A stretch of DNA of 24,609 nt, taken from Actinomycetota bacterium. GTDB taxonomy: Bacteria; Actinomycetota; Acidimicrobiia; Acidimicrobiales; JAHWLA01. The stretch covers positions 16,150-40,758 of the forward strand of contig JAHWLA010000001.1 of NCBI GenBank assembly GCA_019347595.1, given 5' to 3'. Both the position numbers and the translations under genes were made by a program. Below are positions 21,811 through 24,609 of the stretch, piece by piece (position 1 is the first letter of the stretch; each line of letters starts with the position of its first letter). The notes below the pieces were generated by a model, which did not search any database, was not told the origin of the DNA, and was given only the letters and a program-made list of their open reading frames with translations.

Positions 21811-22709
21811 CATCGGTTCGCATCCCCGCCGACGTCGACCGCGAGGACCGCCTCCTGTCCGGGCTCACCGGCCGCCAACTGCTCGTCCTGGCCGCCGGTG
21901 TGGCCGTCGCCGCCGTGGCCCTCGACACCCTGCGCGGGCTGGTGCCGGGCCCCGGGCTCGTCGCCGTCGTCGGCCCGCCCGTCGTGCTCTGCCTGGCCAT
22001 GGCCTTCGGCCGCCTCGACGGCCTGTCCGGCGACCGTCTGGCCTGGCTGGGGATCCGCCGGCTCATCCGCCCGTCGCAGCTCGTCCCGGCACCCGAGGGA
22101 CTGACCCGCAATCCCATCAGGCGTCGGAGGAGATTGGGTGTGCTCGAGCTCCCGGTGGAGGGACTCGTCGACGACGTGGTCGACCTCGGCGCCGCGGGCT
22201 CGGCCCTGGTGTGCCGGTCCTCCTCGTTGAACTTCGGCCTGCGCACGCCCGAGGAGCAGCAAGCCCTCGTGGCCACGATGGCGAGCTGGCTGAACTCGCT
22301 GTCCGCTCCCGTCCAGGTCCTCGTCCGCGCCGAGCGGGTCGACGTCGAGCACCTCGTGCAGGAAATCGAACGCGAGGCCCCCTCGCTGCGACACCCGGCG
22401 CTGGAGGCCGCGGCCCGGGACCACGCCGCCTTCCTGGCCGGATTGGCCGCCCGCCACGACGTGCTTCGCCGCGAAGTCCTGCTCGTCTTCCGTGACCACG
22501 GCCGCCCCGACGCCGCCGTCGCCGCTGCGCTCCATCGGCGGGCCGACGACGCCGCTTCGGCCCTCGGGGCCGCCGGTGTCGCCGTCACCCCGCTCGACCG
22601 GGCCGCCGCTGCCTCGGCGCTGGCCCGGGCAGCCGACCCCGACGCCCCCGTCAGCGAGTCGGTGCTCGATTGGCCCGACGACGAGGTGGTCCGGGGAGCG
22701 GTCGCATGA
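21807..22709 (+). CDS. PrgI-family protein with C-terminal TraC-like domain
   Basis: GTG 21807 makes a GTGA overlap with the previous stop; the longer upstream frame is a shadow of the TrbL-like gene. The protein is 300 aa. Residues 1-90 carry the PrgI pattern: RIPADVDREDRLLSGLTGRQL followed by two close hydrophobic segments (LLVLAAGVAVAAVALDTL and GLVAVVGPPVVLCLAMAFG). PrgI proteins occupy the VirB3 place in Gram-positive T4SS. Residues about 105-250 (CRSSSLNFGLRTPEEQQALV, ASWLNSLSAPVQVLVRAERVD, ARDHAAFLAGLAARHDVLRREVLLVFRD) resemble the TraC-like domain at the N-terminus of many VirB4/TraC ATPases, so this looks like a membrane anchor joined to a part of the ATPase module. The last 50 residues are Ala-rich. 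It directly precedes the ATPase gene with an ATGA overlap. Confidence 0.75.
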   Translation: MTSVRIPADVDREDRLLSGLTGRQLLVLAAGVAVAAVALDTLRGLVPGPGLVAVVGPPVVLCLAMAFGRLDGLSGDRLAWLGIRRLIRPSQLVPAPEGLTRNPIRRRRRLGVLELPVEGLVDDVVDLGAAGSALVCRSSSLNFGLRTPEEQQALVATMASWLNSLSAPVQVLVRAERVDVEHLVQEIEREAPSLRHPALEAAARDHAAFLAGLAARHDVLRREVLLVFRDHGRPDAAVAAALHRRADDAASALGAAGVAVTPLDRAAAASALARAADPDAPVSESVLDWPDDEVVRGAVA

Positions 22710-24436
22710 GGTCGCCGTTGCCGATCCGGCGTCGTCGGAGTCGGGGCGTCGGCCTGCCACTGGTCGAGTCCGCCGAGGTCTTCCCCCGGCACCTCGGTGT
22801 GGGCGGCGGCGTACGGCGGACGGTGGCGGTGGTGGGCTACCCGCACGAGGTGCGCCTCGGCTGGCTCGAGCCGGTGGTGACCCATGCCGGGCCCGTGGAC
22901 GTGAGCGTCCACATCGAGCCGGTGCCTCCCAAGACGGCGGCCGAGCGCCTCCGGCGCCAGCTCGCGCGCTTCGAGTCGAGCCGCCGCCTCGACTCCTCCC
23001 GCGGCCGGCTCGTCGACCCCGTCATCGAGGCCGCCGCCGATGACGCCCGCGAGCTGGCCCACCGTCTGGCCCGCGGCGAGGGACGCCTGTTCTCGCTGGG
23101 CCTCTACGCCACCGTGCGCGGCGCCGACGACGAGGCGGCGGCCGTCGAGGTGGAGCGGCTCCGCAGCGTTCTCGACTCCCTGCTGCTCGACGCGGTGCCC
23201 GCCACCTTCCGGTCCCTCGAGGGCTGGCTGACGACCCTGCCCCTGGGGCTCGACCTCCTGCGCATGCGCCGGACGGTGGACACTGCCGCGCTCGCCGCCG
23301 GCTTCCCCTTCGCGTCGGCCGAGCCGTCGGAGGCGGGCGGGGTCCTCTGGGGCCTCAACGCCCGCACCGGGGGCCTCGTCTGCTGGGACCGCTTCGCCCA
23401 GCCCAACCAGAACGCGGTGGTGCTGGCCCGCAGCGGGGCGGGCAAGAGCTACCTGACCAAGCTCGAGCTCCTGCGCTCGCTGTACCGCGGCGTCGAGGCG
23501 GTCGTGGTCGACCCCGAGGACGAGTACGCACGGCTGGCGGACGCCGTCGGGGGCACGACCATCCGCCTCGGGTCCTCCGGCGTGCGGCTCAACCCCTTCG
23601 ACCTGACCGACGAGCCCGACGCCCTCGATCGCCGCGTCATGTTCGTGCACACGCTGGTCGCGGTGCTGCTGGGCGCCTCGCTGGACGCGTCGGAGCGGGC
23701 CAGCCTCGACCGCGCCGTCATCTCGGCCTACGCCGCCAAGGGCATCACCGGCGACGCCCGTACCCACGGCAGGCCCGCGCCCGTGTTGGCCGACCTCGTG
23801 TCCACTCTCGCCTCCGATGTCGACGCCGCCGGGCGGCGACTGGCCGAACGACTGGGTCCGTTCACGTCGGGATCCCACCGCCTGCTCTTCGACGGCGCCA
23901 CCACGACCCGCCCGGAGGGCCATCTCGTCGTCTTCTCGCTGCGCGACCTGCCCGACGAGATGAAGGGGGCGGGCGTACTGCTCGTCCTCGACGCCGTGTG
24001 GCGCCGCGTGACCGACCCCGCGCACCGGGCCCGGCGACTCGTCGTGGTCGACGAGGGGTGGTGGCTGATGCGCCAGGACGCGGGGGCCCGTTTCCTTTAC
24101 AGGCTGGCGAAAGGCGCCCGCAAACACTGGTGCGGGCTGACCGTGACCACCCAGGACGCCGCCGACGTGCTCGGCTCCGACCTCGGGTTGGCCGTCGTGT
24201 CCAACGCCGCCACCCAGGTCCTCCTCCGCCAGGCGCCCCAGGCCATGCCCGTCCTGGCCGAGGCCTTCCGGCTGTCGGAGGGCGAGCAGCGCTTCCTCCT
24301 GACGGCGAGAACGGGAGAGGGCCTGCTCCTGGGCGGGACCGACCGCGTGGCCTTTCGCTCGCTCGCATCCCCGGTCGAGCACCCCTTGGTCACGACGGAC
24401 CCGGCCGAACTTCTCGACGAGGAGGACGCCGCATGA
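22706..24436 (+). CDS. virB4: VirB4/TraC-like T4SS ATPase
   Basis: ATG 22706 overlaps the PrgI stop (ATGA); the protein is 576 aa. The N-terminal third has the VirB4 pattern (LVESAEVFPRHLGVGGGVRRTV, VVGYPHEVRLGWLEPVV, VDVSVHIEPVPPKTAAERLRRQ). The ATPase core contains Walker A A-R-S-G-A-G-K-S (241-248), VVVDPEDEYARLADAVGG, and Walker B LVVVDEGWW with D449 and E450, followed by TVTTQDAADVLGSDLG and a C-terminal NAATQVLLRQAP segment. These proteins power substrate transfer and assembly of the conjugation channel at the inner face of the membrane. It is shorter than the roughly 800-aa VirB4 of proteobacteria, in line with the TraC-like domain being encoded in the preceding PrgI gene. All ATPase motifs are intact. 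Its last codons overlap the next gene's ATG. Confidence 0.9.
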   Translation: MRSPLPIRRRRSRGVGLPLVESAEVFPRHLGVGGGVRRTVAVVGYPHEVRLGWLEPVVTHAGPVDVSVHIEPVPPKTAAERLRRQLARFESSRRLDSSRGRLVDPVIEAAADDARELAHRLARGEGRLFSLGLYATVRGADDEAAAVEVERLRSVLDSLLLDAVPATFRSLEGWLTTLPLGLDLLRMRRTVDTAALAAGFPFASAEPSEAGGVLWGLNARTGGLVCWDRFAQPNQNAVVLARSGAGKSYLTKLELLRSLYRGVEAVVVDPEDEYARLADAVGGTTIRLGSSGVRLNPFDLTDEPDALDRRVMFVHTLVAVLLGASLDASERASLDRAVISAYAAKGITGDARTHGRPAPVLADLVSTLASDVDAAGRRLAERLGPFTSGSHRLLFDGATTTRPEGHLVVFSLRDLPDEMKGAGVLLVLDAVWRRVTDPAHRARRLVVVDEGWWLMRQDAGARFLYRLAKGARKHWCGLTVTTQDAADVLGSDLGLAVVSNAATQVLLRQAPQAMPVLAEAFRLSEGEQRFLLTARTGEGLLLGGTDRVAFRSLASPVEHPLVTTDPAELLDEEDAA

Positions 24437-24609
24437 TCGTTGCGATCGCAGCGGCAGTCACCCTACTCCTCGTGCCGGTCCTGTTCGTCGCGGCCGCTGC
24501 CGGGACCGTGTTCGGCACCGGTGGTGTCGGTCCGGGATCGCCGGCGGGCGTGGAGCCCGCTGCACCGACCGCGGGTCACTCGGCGATCCTCTGCCCGGTC
24601 GTCGGCCCG
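24433..24609 (+). CDS. Start of a secreted/membrane-anchored protein (3'-truncated by the window)
   Basis: ATG 24433 overlaps the VirB4 stop as ATGA. Only 59 codons are visible. Residues 2-24 are strongly hydrophobic (IVAIAAAVTLLLVPVLFVAA), followed by a Gly/Pro/Ala-rich linker and ILCPVVGP at the window edge. A hydrophobic anchor, linker and Cys-Pro-Val-x-Gly-Pro start are common ahead of M23 peptidase or other cell-wall hydrolase domains in actinobacteria, and conjugation operons usually encode such an enzyme here. With no catalytic part in view, that is only a suggestion. Confidence 0.7.
   Translation, partial: MIVAIAAAVTLLLVPVLFVAAAAGTVFGTGGVGPGSPAGVEPAAPTAGHSAILCPVVGP

Overview
The window is high-GC DNA (roughly 70% G+C by eye) with GTG-rich starts, genes overlapping by 1-4 nt, a sparse intergenic fraction and actinobacterial-type gene families. 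This points to an Actinomycetota chromosome, possibly a less-studied class such as Acidimicrobiia; the class-level guess is weak. No RNA gene or CRISPR array was seen.

Region 1 (1-14744, + strand) is the downstream part of a non-ribosomal peptide synthetase (NRPS) cluster of the pyochelin/yersiniabactin/coelibactin type. The first NRPS is cut by the left window edge (A-PCP-Cy-A-PCP). The second has a TubC-like docking domain, then Cy-A-[embedded methyltransferase-like]-PCP and a decayed thioesterase. All visible A domains carry cysteine-type specificity pockets and both condensation-type domains have the heterocyclisation signature DxxxxDxxS, so the product should contain thiazoline/thiazolidine rings. 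Five tailoring genes follow: a saccharopine-dehydrogenase-like reductase, a PchG/Irp3-type thiazolinyl imide reductase, a type II thioesterase, a cytochrome P450 and a 4'-phosphopantetheinyl transferase. Every junction from the first NRPS to the transferase is a stop/start overlap, so the seven genes look like one translationally coupled operon. A metallophore-like product is inferred; no transport or loading gene is in view.

Region 2 (14748-16861, - strand) is a convergent two-gene unit. One gene is a FabD-like acyltransferase fold fused to a biotinyl/lipoyl-like domain, with the catalytic Ser and His both replaced. The other is a divergent nucleotide-cyclase-fold protein. Their function is unknown and the pairing is unusual.

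Region 3 (17092-18685, + strand) holds a YjbR/MmcQ-like protein and an acyl-CoA dehydrogenase gene interrupted by a single in-frame amber codon.

Region 4 (18686-19120) has no gene. It carries an ordered array of CTGGATC(A/G) motifs spaced 11 or 22 bp apart, with a large inverted repeat just before the next gene.

Region 5 (19121-24609, + strand) is the start of a type IV secretion/conjugation-like operon: a sigma-region-4-like HTH protein, a small two-TM pilin-like protein, a TrbL/VirB6-like membrane protein, a PrgI protein with a TraC-like domain, a VirB4 ATPase and the start of a secreted or membrane-anchored protein. The last five genes are again joined by 4-nt overlaps. This suggests an integrative conjugative element or a chromosomal T4SS island beside the biosynthetic cluster.
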